From: Valencia hispanica | Lineage: Eukaryota; Chordata; Actinopteri; Cyprinodontiformes; Valenciidae | Length of the DNA stretch: 64,000 bases | Assembly (NCBI GenBank): GCA_963556495.2 | Contig: OY747705.1 | Coordinates: 23,611,501 to 23,675,500 of the forward strand | Direction: 5' to 3' | Part shown: one piece after another, positions 1-11,400 of the stretch | Layout of the letters: each line of letters starts with the position of its first letter | Numbering within the stretch: position 1 is the stretch's first letter | The notes under the pieces: model-generated | What the model was told of the DNA's origin: nothing | Databases searched by the model: none | What the model saw: only the letters and a program-made list of their open reading frames with translations | Program-made: the position numbers and the translations under genes

Positions 1-674
1 ATTTGATTATTAAATACTGTGATTTGAAAATGTTTTTCAAATCCTATTTCAAAATGGAGAATTAAATAACACAATTAATAAATGAGATTATAAATATCTT
101 TCCTTTTCATACATTTAAAAAAGTTATTCCCTTTTCTACATTCGTTTTCTCTTTCCAGCTCTCATTTTCAAATCCTTTTTGCAATTGCATTTCCTAAATG
201 GTTTCCCCTCTCCTTTTAGCATTCGAGTGACCCTCCTGGTCCCTGAGCACACCGAAAACCAAGTTCAACCAATCACAGCTGCTCCTCGAACGTAACAAGC
301 TCTCTCATTGGTTAGACAGCCATATTTGGGTGGACCTTGCCGAGCTGCACAGCTCCAGTCTAACCAATGAGAGAGCTAGTTACGTTCGAAGAGCAGCTGT
401 GATTGGTTGAACTTGGTTTTCGGTGTGCTCAGGGACCAGGAGGGTCACTCGAATGCTAAAAGGAGAGGGGAAACCATTTAGGAAATGCAATTGCAAAAAG
501 GATTTGAAAATGAGAGCTGGAAAGAGAAAACGAATGTAGAAAAGGGAATAACTTTTTTAAATGTATGAAAAGGAAAGATATTTATAATCTAATTTATTAA
601 TGGTGTTATTTAATTCTCCATTTCGAAATAGGATTTGAAAAACATTTTCAAATCACAGTATTTAATAATCAAAT
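1..674. repeat. Long nearly perfect palindrome (fold-back element)
   Basis: Positions 1-317 are the reverse complement of 358-674 (paired coordinates sum to 675), around a 40-bp centre at 318-357. By eye I count about five mismatches, so the arms are roughly 98% identical. The arms include GC-richer stretches with an ATTGGTT/AACCAAT motif near the centre. No coding capacity is visible. The left end coincides with the window edge, so the element may continue outside. It looks like a fold-back or MITE-like element; a family name cannot be given from the sequence alone. Confidence 0.9.
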
Positions 675-831
675 AATAAATACAATTTGCAATTCCTCTT
701 TAGTATTTTAATTTAAAATGTGTAATTTCAAAATGTTTTTCAAATTTGTCTTTTTTTTTAATGAATTAATTGTTGAATTTTAAATTATATTTAGCAATCT
801 ATATTTTTAATTCACAATTAAGCACTCCTTG

Positions 832-1710
832 TCAAAATGCTGTATTGCTTTTCCAATGACCCCCGTAGTCCTCCATAGACCGCAGGCACACGACAAGCAC
901 AGACTTTCCACTTATTGTAGTGGATTCATCAATGAGCACACACAATTTTCTTTCATTCATCACTATGTCATTGACTACCTTCTTTTTCATTTCAGCTGCA
1001 ATGTGATCCAGTATATTTGCACATGAGTTATTAGAGTGCAAAACTCTGCCCATCTTGACACCATTTAAGACTTGCAACTGGACATCTATTGGCATGTCTG
1101 TAAAGGGACGCCCATGCTTGCCAATCTTATAAGCTGTTCTAAACACATTGCAAGTTGAAGCGTAGTCAGCCTTTCTCATATCTTCAAAGTGTTTTTGCAT
1201 TGTATTTTGTGTTGCCTTCTATTTTATTTCAACTGCTTTCTTGTGATAAATTGAGTCTCTGTGCTCTTTTATTTTCTTTCGTAGTGAGTTTTGTTGTGCA
1301 GCCTTGTCCCTTCCAAAAGACGAGATTAAGCACCCACTCAACTCCTGCGACACTCTCTGCCCTTGCTGCATGTCCACGCGAGCACAAACTTGACTACACA
1401 CACTACAACCCAACTTTTGATTTCTGCTGATCAGCCACTTGTAATTTGTGGAGAAATACCGGACTTGTGCTTGGGACCAACATTCTGTCCACTCATGCTC
1501 GCTAACGCGGCTGTTGTCATCGGTAGAAATGGTGTCATTCTCGTCCTCGTCGTCGCCAAAAGTGCCGTCGTCCGCGGCACTAGTGCAGCTTTCATTAGCT
1601 TGCGTCTGACCTGCAGTGATATCATTCTGGCTTTGTGGGGTGTCAGCCAGCGAGTCCTCTGATTCTGACCTTGTTCTTTTACTACTCAGAGTCTGAAGCC
1701 AGGAGAGCAT
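832..1710 (-). pseudogene. Broken hAT-derived gene fragment, KIAA1586-like N-terminal part
   Basis: Reading on the minus strand from the ATG at 1710, a 163-codon stretch with an acidic Ser/Asp/Glu-rich segment and a Cys-rich segment (CSVCSQVC) runs to one stop at 1219-1221. The same frame then stays open to 832. The second part contains LIDESTT and VVCLRS motifs typical of hAT-derived zinc-finger proteins of the KIAA1586 type. It ends abruptly 158 bp before the palindrome, and no DDE-rich or dimerisation C-terminus is present. What is seen is therefore one premature stop plus a 3' truncation, so I call it a decayed transposase-related gene. The family assignment is from memory of the motifs. 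Confidence 0.65.
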
Positions 1711-1960
1711 ATTAAGTGTTCATTGTTTTTGTATTTTAACCGAGCAGCTGTTTGCGCGTTTTACACACCCTCTCCGGACCACCTTGAGTTGTTGACATGA
1801 CAACGGCAAAAGCGACGCATGCGCTTTTCACTTGTAAAACACATTGGTGTATGGGTAATGTAGTCTCTGCTCTCGGTGGGACGAATTAGGAAGCGTGCTT
1901 GTGAAGGGCGCTCTGAAAAGCGGCAGCGCAGCCAAACGATTATAACAGATGTGCGAATGA

Positions 1961-2119
1961 GAGTACCGGTACGCTAAAAGCACGTTCTGGGCGCATGGAG
2001 AGGTGGCGGTACTGAGTACCGGTACGCTAAAAGCACGTTCTGGGCGCATGGAGAGGTGGCGGTACTGAGTACCGGTACGCTAAAAGCACGTTCTGGGCGC
2101 ATGGAGAGGTGGCGGTACT
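1961..2119. repeat. Tandem repeat, three 53-bp copies
   Basis: Three consecutive 53-bp copies start at 1961, 2014 and 2067. Each begins GAGTACCGGTACGC and ends GGTGGCGGTACT. A partial fourth motif, TGGCGGTACTGAGTACCGG, follows at 2141-2159. The array sits upstream of the hAT-like reading frame, where a transposon subterminal region would lie, and the GTACCGG motif may be a transposase-binding repeat (inference). Confidence 0.9.
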
Positions 2120-2429
2120 CTCAAGAGCTATATTTAGAAGTGGCGGTACTGAGTACCGGCGCGTACTGGCCCACTTAAAGCACTGTTTCAAAAGTTCACT
2201 TAAACAGCAACAATTTCTTTTTACAACTTTAACTGTGGCAATGACTGTTACTGTGAGGATGAAGTCTTAAAGAGCTGTGAGTGTCGCAACCAGCAACTTA
2301 TCTGTCCCTTGTGAAACACTGTAAATTGGCCTGTTTTTCATGATACCATACTGTAGCTGAAAATGGGGGTTGTCTAATATTTGTAAATAAAGGCTTAAAT
2401 CATCTGTTGCAGATTCCCTTTCATTGGCT

Positions 2430-3413
2430 ATGGATCCGCTCCAGTACTACGAAGATTCATTTTTCAACTTCCACTATGACTACGGTAACAAAGTCTGTGA
2501 CAAGGTCAAATTTGGATCTAATGCCTTGCCAATTATCTTCTCTATCATCATTACTCTGAGTCTGATAGGAAACATCCTCGTCCTTGTGATCTTGGCTTTC
2601 TATGAAAACATGAAATCTCTGACCAACATCTTCATCTTCAACTTGGCCATCTCTGATCTCATCTTCACCATCGGTCTCCCCTTCTGGGCAATCTACCCTG
2701 TATGGGAACTGGTGTTACCAGATATTGTCTGCAAGACTCTGACTTTGGTCTTCTTTATTGGGTTTTATAGCAACATCTTCTTCCTTACCACCATGACCAT
2801 CTACAAGTATTTTGTTGAGGTTTATCATCTGTCTGAAAAGAGTTCTTTGAATCTCTGGTCGGGAGTTCTTCTGTCTCTGTTCATTTGGATGATCTGTATT
2901 GTACCAGCAAGACTCCATGCCTCCCTTCCAATCCATCCCAAAGGTACACACCCCAAGGACAGTGAATACGACAACATTAGTTGGAAAATCATGAGTATTT
3001 CCTTGCTGAATTGTATCTTCTTTGTTGAATTTGCATTGATTGCTTTCTGCTACATTCACATCTTTATAAAAATCAAAAAAACAAGGTCCAACAAAAAAAA
3101 CAAGACAGTTATCCTATTTTTCTGTACTGCAGCTGTGTTTTTCATTGGGTGGATACCCTACAACCTGTTAAATATTTTGGGAGTTATGGAACACAATTTG
3201 GTTGAGCTGTCAAAGGTGAGCATTCGACTTGCGTTTCATGTGAGCCAGCACCTTGCTTTTTCTAACTGCTGCATGAAGCCTGTGGTCTATGCATTTCTTG
3301 ATGAGAAGTTTAGAAGCAATTTGGGCTCACTGCTGCTTAAACTGTGTAGGCGACAAAGTGCTGTTAATGTAGAAGAGGTTAGAATGCAAAACCCTTTTCA
3401 CTCACCTCATTGA
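2430..3413 (+). CDS. XCR1-like chemokine receptor (class A GPCR), atypical motifs
   Basis: A single coding exon of 327 aa. A good 3' splice site ends at 2412, so a separate 5' noncoding exon is likely; the first ATG after it is at 2430. Seven hydrophobic segments are visible, with an acidic Tyr-rich N-terminus (YYEDSF) and Cys23 as in chemokine receptors. YENMKSLTNIFIFNLAISD around TM2 most resembles XCR1. Several family hallmarks are altered. DRY at the end of TM3 is YKY (125-127) and NPxxY is KPVVY (283-287). Cys101 at the top of TM3 is kept, but the second and third extracellular loops have no cysteine. Intracellular loop 3 is very basic (KIKKTRSNKKNK). The frame is intact, so it may be functional but atypical. 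A possible polyA signal lies at 3766-3771. The receptor subtype is less certain than the family. Confidence 0.85.
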   Translation: MDPLQYYEDSFFNFHYDYGNKVCDKVKFGSNALPIIFSIIITLSLIGNILVLVILAFYENMKSLTNIFIFNLAISDLIFTIGLPFWAIYPVWELVLPDIVCKTLTLVFFIGFYSNIFFLTTMTIYKYFVEVYHLSEKSSLNLWSGVLLSLFIWMICIVPARLHASLPIHPKGTHPKDSEYDNISWKIMSISLLNCIFFVEFALIAFCYIHIFIKIKKTRSNKKNKTVILFFCTAAVFFIGWIPYNLLNILGVMEHNLVELSKVSIRLAFHVSQHLAFSNCCMKPVVYAFLDEKFRSNLGSLLLKLCRRQSAVNVEEVRMQNPFHSPH

Positions 3414-4088
3414 TTGCATGGGTGACAGAGAAGATGTTTGTTTCCCCCTGTCTTATGATCAGTGTACTCATACCTGTACATTTTTACAACATGCTCTTCA
3501 TATGTAACAGTTTCAATTACATTGTTTTTAGTTTAGCATTGTTTCGATTTCATGTTATATTTGCATGCATGATTGTCTTAGACGGATGTCATAATACATA
3601 ATGCTGTTTTGAAGATGTGTCTGGATTAGTTTTAAACATGTGCGTTGTATTTATTATTTATTTATTTGTTCTCTTTAAAAATACTTAATCAGTGAAAAAA
3701 TTAAAAAGAGCTAAAGTAGCAAAAGTTAAGCATGAAAAATTTAATTTACTGTGGGTAAAATGAGTAATAAAAGCACCAACATTATACTCAGCAGATATAT
3801 TTCTAATAATAATGTTGAAATTAAATTTGTTCCTTCTATTGATAATAACCAAAGTATTCCACACATATGGGGAAATCAAGTCATTAATTTATTAAATATT
3901 TTAATGAAGAGGAATAGTAGAGATAGAAGTACTGAACAGATGAAAAGGATGTGCAAAACAACAACAGTATTTAGAAAGCATTCCTGCTACTATGTACAAA
4001 TGAGTATCAGCTGATTTAATATTAAACAAAGTATTGCAAACAATGGTACAACTTATGGAAGCAAAGAGACCTTCCCAACAAGCGCCTA
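3414..4088. other. 3' flank of the receptor gene, AT-rich
   Basis: It probably holds the receptor's 3' UTR (AATAAA at 3766-3771). I recognise nothing else in it. Confidence 0.4.
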
Positions 4089-4622
4089 ATGTTACAGAGC
4101 ATTTTCTCAGGCACTGATGATAGACGAGACGGCCTTTTACACTCTGAATCATCTCAAAAGTGTTCACTGAAGTTCTTCCACGAAACATTCATGGACCTTG
4201 CTTTGGGCAGTGGTATGCTGGAACTTGTCAAATTGTCAAATATTTATCTAAAACATGTTTTTCTTTGCTTATTTGACACAGAACTTGCTAAAACCTGGAA
4301 ACATTTACTTACAAAAACGTTTAAATCAGTCAAAGATGGATGTGTTGCTGTATTAGTTGGATCCTCTGATGGCGTTTCCTTGCATGGTTCATCTACACTC
4401 GGCCCAATGTCCTCTTTTACTTTTTCTTTTAACTGTGTGTGTGCATGGGAGATGGGTTGGGGGAGGGGGTATAACTGTGACCGTGCTTTTAAATCTGTGG
4501 GGGATGGAAGGGAAGGTGGTTTTATGTGGGGTCATTTTAATCTGTAAAGCACTTTGTGATGTAACTTCTTGTATGAAAAGCGCTTTATAAATAAAGTTTG
4601 ATTTGATTTGATTTGATTTGAT
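4089..4622 (+). repeat. LINE/SINE-type 3' fragment with (ATTTG)n tail
   Basis: The 3' end, TAAAGCACTTTGTGATG followed by an AAAGCGCTTTATAAATAAAG block, is the typical tail of fish L2-type non-LTR elements. It runs into a pentanucleotide ATTTG array at 4597-4622. A 152-codon open frame at 4089-4547 overlaps it and has no recognisable domain. The region 4510-4600 has an inverted relative at 6140-6240. Confidence 0.65.
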
Positions 4623-5670
4623 TATTAAATAACACACTACAGATACAGCATAAATTTAAAGAAAATAACACATTTAATTCTTTAAGTTAATTGATGGACA
4701 CAACACAGTAATTTGCTTTGTGACTTATGACAGTAGTATTTGCATATAAGACCGTTGAGCAAAAAAACCAACACATCACTAAACACTTTATGTTTAGTTT
4801 TTCCTTTAAATTGGTGCAATTCTGAAAGAGATGATTGAACTTTGCCTTTGTCAGCATATGCTTTGTGTAATTTAACTAAACATTCTCTTATAAAAAAACA
4901 CTTTAAACAATTTAAATGGTTTTCATGCAGGTTGTTGCTTATGAAAAGTACACCATTTTTAAATTGGTGAGAAAACCCCAGCCGTTTAATAACTTTTTTA
5001 AATGTTCTATACAGATTGTGATTGATGGATAATACTGTTTATTATGGTGCTTTTAGTTTTAAATTCGCTGATTTTGGACTGCATGTAAACTAATGTTACA
5101 CTTTCTATAAATGACATGATGAATAGTTATGGATTTTTGTGTTGGCTTTAGCTGATAATGGCATTTACAGAAATGTCACAAAGATATTTACAGTGCTGAA
5201 TATGTTATATTTTTATTTCAGACAATTTGAGAACACCTAAATGCAAATTAAGAACAAGTTAAACTTTGAGCAAATGGAAAACCGCAATGCGCACAGATGG
5301 TTTCTCTTCAGAGATATTAGTATCATGGTCAGTGGCATGTAACAAATTGCTGAAAAACCCGACGTTAAGATTCTACAAAAGATGTCCAATTGAAAATGTT
5401 AAAAAAGCGTTGAAAGTGTGAGCGTTTCTCTAAGATAGGTGATGGAAAGATAAGATAAATGTAAGCATGGCTTAAAATGTTACTTCACAAATTTATTTAT
5501 GCAAAAGATAAAATGTTTATGCAGACTAAGCCCACCTTTCAGCACAATTTGATCTATTACAACTAGATTACATTGTGAAACCACAGAAGTATCTCCAACT
5601 AAGTAACCATGATAAACTCAAAACCTTATTAATACCCTTCTTTTTTCTTTTTACCTTTTTAATTCCCATA
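4623..5670. other. AT-rich spacer, nothing recognised
   Basis: No open frame with coding character, no clear repeat family and no RNA gene is visible here. Confidence 0.4.
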
Positions 5671-6005
5671 TCAGTTGGTAGCACTGTTGCCTTGCAGCAA
5701 GAAGGTCCTGGGTTCAATTCCCAGCTTGCGGTCTTTCTGCATGGAGTTTGCATGTTCTCCCTGTGCATGCGTGGGTTCTCTACAGGTACTCCGGCCTCCT
5801 CCCACAGTCCAAAAACATAACTCTTAGGTGAATTGGTTTCTCTAAAATTGCCCTTATGTATGAGTGTGTGTGTGCATGGTTGTTTGACCTGTGTGTATCT
5901 GTGTTGCCCTGTGATGGACTGGCGACCTGTCCAGGGTGTACCCCGCCTTTCGCCCCAACACAGCTGGAGATAGGCACCAGCCTATGGATAGTTCCCATAT
6001 CAATG
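5671..6005 (+). repeat. Common teleost interspersed repeat
   Basis: It contains the widespread fish repeat blocks GCATGGAGTTTGCATGTTCT, TCCCACAGTCCAAAAACAT and CGACCTGTCCAGGGTGTACC. Related copies in this window lie at 33708-33990 and, as a 3' part only, at 60170-60300. The beginning (GGTAGCACTGTTGCCTTGCA, GGTTCAATTCC) looks tRNA-like, suggesting SINE ancestry; the family name is not certain. Confidence 0.75.
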
Positions 6006-6126
6006 AACTTAAACTTGCTCAATTCTTTTATGTTATGCAGACAAACGTACTCTAAAAAAGTTTAAACTATGTTATATTTAAGAGCCAAAAATCAGTATTA
6101 ATAATTGAATCATCAAATTATTTAAC

Positions 6127-6365
6127 ATATATACAGTTAAGCTCAAAATCAAATAAAATTAAATCAAATCAAACTTTTCATACAAAATAGCATTTCAAAG
6201 GGCTTTACAGATTAAAATCACCCCACATAACACCCAGTGCCGCCCAGTGGAGGGAAGGCTGAGATCCCCACCTCCACCCATGCACTACCTGGAGAGCACC
6301 CAGGCAGCCACAGCCGAACCACCGCTCCCGAGGCAGAGGGCTCCCACAGAGGAAACACTGGAAGG
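6127..6365 (-). repeat. Inverted copy of the LINE/SINE tail family seen at 4510-4620
   Basis: Read on the minus strand, ATGTGGGGTGATTTTAATCT, then a TGTAAAGCCCTTTGAAATG block and an AAGTTTGATTTGATTT tail parallel 4520-4615. The 5' extension at 6235-6365 is GC-richer and resembles the body of the same repeat class. Confidence 0.65.
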
Positions 6366-8202
6366 AAGATTAAAATAACAGGTTAAAATATTTAAATAAA
6401 GAGTGGATAAATATGAAATTAAATAGTAAAACACTGATAAAATTTAGAATTATTAATCAAGTAAAACATGCAGAGCAATTAAGATTAAAATTAAACATTT
6501 GAATCTTAATTGAAATTAAAAATTTGAATCTTAATTAAAATTATGATTAAAAATATTTCTAAATTAAGGTTTACAGTAAAAAAAATGTATATTAACATGT
6601 TTCTACTGACTAGAAGTAATAGTTATCATTGGGAGAGGCCCAGCCCGACTAGAGTAGGAGAGAGAATCAATAGAGGGAGCTAAAGATTAGGGGGAGGATA
6701 AGACGGCCTTCCAACTTCAAAAAACTTGAGCTCATCGCCAAAATTACATTAAAAATATGTCAAAATGCCTGAAATTACACTTTCACCAACTGTTAGGCTA
6801 AAACAAAAGTGAGTTTTCCTTTGTCAAGTAGGACTGGTCTTAAATAGTCCGTTCTGATGTGAGGATCAGGGAGTTGTTGTTCTGAGTAGTGGATATCAAC
6901 AAGTGTAATTTTACCTCTGATTTAGCACTAAAATGCATAGAGACACCAATTATCATTTTCTGGCAAAGTGACTTCACAACTTACCCTTTGTTTTTCTTTA
7001 GTGTGTCAACCATATCAGTATATGCAAAGAACGGCACAGTTTAGTGATTCTTTAACCTGCGTGTGCATGTAGCCACCGTATGTCTCCTTCCATTTCATTG
7101 AAACTGAAAGTGCTTTTCTGTCCTATAGATTTTGCTGTTGGCTCAGACCTTACATGTTTAACTGTCTTTCTTTCCAAGATGAATCCACTGAACCAGCTAC
7201 TGTTTCCATTAACTGCACTTTTGATCTTACATAGAAAGTACTCCTATAGACAGTCTGCTCTGTCTTCTAACTCCCAATTAGTCACAGATGCTCTGCTTAC
7301 ACAGAGCCAAGTTCTGACTCTGCTGGACCTTTTTTCCTGTTAAAAAGTACTTTTCCTCTCCATGATTGCTTCGTGCATGCTCAGTATGGAGGATTGCTGC
7401 AAAGTCAGTCATTTGAAGCAACCAGATTGGTTTCCTTAGATAGAAAATGTATGATAATGAGCATAATAAACCGAACTTGACTGTACTATTTTATAAGGTG
7501 GGTTGAGACTACATTTTTTGTGAGTTGGCACTATGTAAATAAACTAAATAGAATGAATTGAACAGGTTGTTTAGTAATAACATTTTTTAAATGTTCTCTT
7601 CATGAATTTTGCAGCAGCTTTTTATGGACTTGGGGCCATCTTCTGGTGGCTCAAAGCACAGTATCCCTTTTACTGCTGACATCATATCAATAAACAATGG
7701 CAAAAGTTTTGAGACAATGTTCACAGTTTACAATGTTTACAGTTTAGCAAACTGTAAAAATCTTTTCTCATGAAAGTATTTTTACATATAAAAAAACATT
7801 TTCATCCTTGCTTATGACACGTTTCTCCAGTCCTTTTCATATTTTTCATGAGTTATATGTTTCCAAGAATTACTGTAGAAGAAGGAATTTTGAACATGAA
7901 GTCTGTTAGTGCTGAATACTTAAGCTAATGAGTCATTTTGTATTTGCTTGTCTTTTACTTCAAGCAACAATAAAACATGGTTTATTACAATTTCCTTAGC
8001 AAAGTGACAAAGTGGAAAAACTTTTATTTGTACAGTTTTATCTTTTTAACTAAGAATTCCCTCAAAGATACATTCCTAAGTTTATTTGGCACAGTAACAT
8101 GAGCTGACCTTTGTACCCACAGAGTGTGTTGGACTTGAAAACTTCTCCTGTTAGATCAGAGCAAATGTGGAACAAAGTTCATTTCCTGTTAGCCCAATAA
8201 CG
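6366..8202. other. AT-rich spacer with one LINE-tail fragment
   Basis: Around 7490-7563, GGTTGAGACTACATTTTTTG followed by ACTATGTAAATAAACTAAA and GAATTGAA resembles another fish LINE 3' tail. The rest shows no gene. The last few hundred bases are the upstream flank of the Reeler-domain gene. Confidence 0.45.
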
Positions 8203-8210
8203 TATAAAAG
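8203..8210 (+). promoter_or_regulatory. Candidate TATA box of the Reeler-domain gene
   Basis: TATAAAAG lies 193 bp upstream of the start codon at 8403, with a CCAAT-like GCCCAATAA just before it (8192-8200). Position and sequence fit a core promoter with a 5' UTR of about 165 nt. This is inferred from sequence only. Confidence 0.5.
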
Positions 8211-8402
8211 GTTATCCACTAAAATCAGTTAATAGCTTATTTATAATATGTTACTGTTGCTAAGGGGTGGGTTCACTGACTCTTCAAGACTTCCTTAGCA
8301 AGTGTGTTGTTACACAGCTTAACAGCACAGACAGCATATAGTTTGGGAAGAGGAATCTGGACAGTTTTCCATTCTTCAAATTTCTTTTACTTTTCTTTAA
8401 AA

Positions 8403-11400
8403 ATGGTAAGATTTTCTTGTCTCATTAGAATTTAAAATTTGTGTGTTTCAGACATTTATGTGAAACTTTATCTTCTTATGATGATTACATTATTTTTTTA
8501 TTTGAAAGAGAAAAGATAGTTATTAAATGACTGCTTCTTTCTGTCAACATAAAACAGTTATTTGTATTCATAACAAATCTAAAAAGTAATTTATTGCAAT
8601 TGTCTGTATGTCTGTGTTATTTAAGCAATCTGAATTATAGATGTGTTATATTGTAATAACTTTGCATTTTATAGAGTTGCTTGTGGATTTTTATCGGCCT
8701 TAACTTCATCTCCAAGCTGCATGGGTATTCACATGGCAACTTTCCAGAGGTGTGTGACTCAATGAGACCTTTGCATGGTTTTAATGGTGTAGAGAATCCC
8801 CCTCAGGAACCTCCAGCCCCTTTCTTTGTTAGTTACCAGCTTGGCAGTAACATTGGAGACCCAATCACAGGTGAACAAAGATGCCAGGATTTGTTCTGAG
8901 GGCGTGTTTTTGACACCTTTGTTTGTATGAATTATTATTGTGGTTTCCAACCACAAACTTCAAAGTGATTTATTGGGAGTTTATTTGATCACACTGACCA
9001 ACACGAAGTGGAGCAGAGTTGTGAAGTGGAAGTAAAACTGTACATTGCTTTATTTATTTATTTATTTTTAAAAGAAATTCAGAATTTTTTTTATCTGCAT
9101 TCATATTCAGTAACTCTTAAAGGGTATGGCTCTAGCAGCGTTGCGCTTCTAGATGCAGAAGTTTCATCCAATTGTTGTTTGCAGAACAGTCAGACTTTAG
9201 TCTAATTGTTTGGAGATTGGATGCAGAGTGTCAGCTAACATTGGTTTTCCAAATTTTTGCCAAAGTTTGATAATTGGATTTATTTCTAGACTGTAAGGTC
9301 ATTTTTATACAAAATTATGTTTTGATCTAAAGCCCTCTCTGGAAGCTGTGACTGGAGGTTTTGGGTGATGCTAAACTGAGCAGCGCGTTGTAGGACAACA
9401 AGGGCTTGAGTTGTTGCTTTACAATCGAACCTTGCTTTAAATTCCTCTCCAACTTTGACCCAGTCCTGTCTGCTGTCCTCCTTGGTCTTCATGATGCTGT
9501 TAGATGATTAATGTTCTCTAACAAACTATTAAGGTCTTCTCAGAACAGCTGGATTGATACAGAGATTACTTGACATTTATGGGGACTCAAACCAATTAGG
9601 TTTCTTCAGAAGGTAGTTGGTTTCACTGGACAGTAGAACACAAATGCAAACCCCATTTTTTAGATTTTTATTTGTTAAAAATCTTAAAAAATCTTTGTCT
9701 TCCACATTGCATTAATGCTCTACTTTAAGGCTGATGTGTCATATAAAATCCTGATCAAATTTATGGAAGTTTGTCATTTTGTTGTGACAAAATGTGAAAA
9801 AGTTTCAGTATGAATACATGAATACTTCATCGCTTTCTCATCATTCCTTCATGATAAGTCTCACTTTCCAGTTTTCCTCCAGAGCAAGGACTCTTCCAAA
9901 TTTCAAGGATTCATGCTGGAAGCTCGTAATCTGAGTTTAGATGGTGACGGTCCCCCGCTTGGGAAATTTATCATCCTTGATTCTAAGCAGTCCCAACTCC
10001 TGAAATGTGGCAATTCAGAGGTAAGCTAAACCATTTTATAGTGATTTCACTTAAAAACCTCATCCCTCGTTCATATATTCTCTATCATACTGCAGTGAAT
10101 GACTTTCAAATTATGTTTATTATTTAATGTTTGTCACTCTTACCAGGGATCAGCTGTGAGTAATAGACTCAATTTGCCCAAGAGTTTGATCAAGGTAAAC
10201 TGGACCGCAGAGGGAGAAGAGCAAGACATCATCTTTAGGTAACTTTTATACAATTGTACAGTTTAGAATAAAAACTTTAAAGGTCATTTATTTTCTTATG
10301 CTGCATCCAAAAGAGCCACTTTCCTTCAAACGTACTCACAGTACTGGGAACGTGTGAATGTAAAAGTACTTCAACCCACAAGCACTCCAACACCAGAGAC
10401 AACACCATTAACAACTACAACCATTATGCCCACAACAAAACCTGTGATCACAACAAAGGAAATGCATACAACACAAGATACACGCAATACAACAAATAGA
10501 ACTGAGGTAAACCTGATTCCCTAACACTTCGCAAAATAAGAGTGCAAACTTCAGTGTTCTTGTTGACTTCTTCTTTTTTTACTTTAGCCATGTGACATTA
10601 CACTGATGTGTTTAAACAGTGCTATTGTGGAGATGAAAATGGTATGTAATCTACAGGACATAATAGTTGAAACCATCATAAACCATTTATTTATGCTGTG
10701 CTGTTCTTCTGAAGATGCCTAACAAAACATACAAAAGATAAGTGCTTCCTTGTTGTGTCTCATCAGCAAATACCTAACATAATTATGGCTGTACAAACCA
10801 CGACATCTTCCCGCCATTACTTAATTAAGGTAAGACATGAAGTAAAAGATTTTTGCTGTAAATTCTGTTTCTGTGTTTACTAAATGTTCATGTTTGCAAT
10901 GTTTTAAATCATTGTTGTTATGTAATGGCAGTTGCTTAAATCTGGGACTAAAATGGGAACAACTGCCATGAAAAAAAGGCCATTACAATTGTGTCTTGCA
11001 TAAATTTCAAGAGAATAGATTGTGCCAAAGTGCAAAATAGGCTTTCTTCCATTAATTTACAGGCGTTTTATATTTTGCTTTCAAATATTTAGTTTTTCAT
11101 GTAATTTTTACATTTTTAGGTGTTTTTTTGTTATTCTTGTTTGTTCGTGTGCCTTTTGTTTTGGACGTTGGCTGAATCTTTCACCAAAATCTTGTCCTTG
11201 TACCTGATCACTACTGCATATTGTGTAGTTTGTAATTTGAAAAAAAAATTTAAAAGACAACAAGCAGAGGACAGAAGACTGACAAAATAAGTATTGGTAG
11301 AAGAAAAGCAGAAATCTGCTCCACTTTTCACTTGTCAGCTTAGACTCCACTGAATTGCCATGATAGAACTGATAAGAGGACGTCCTGAATTTGGATGTCC

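Noticed and set aside
1961..2119. Regular repeat considered as a CRISPR array
   Set aside because: Contiguous 53-bp copies without spacers, in a vertebrate genome.
2715..3059. 114-codon minus-strand frame
   Set aside because: Antisense shadow inside the chemokine-receptor exon.
4089..4547. 152-codon plus-strand frame
   Set aside because: It overlaps a LINE/SINE-type repeat and has no recognisable domain or splice context.
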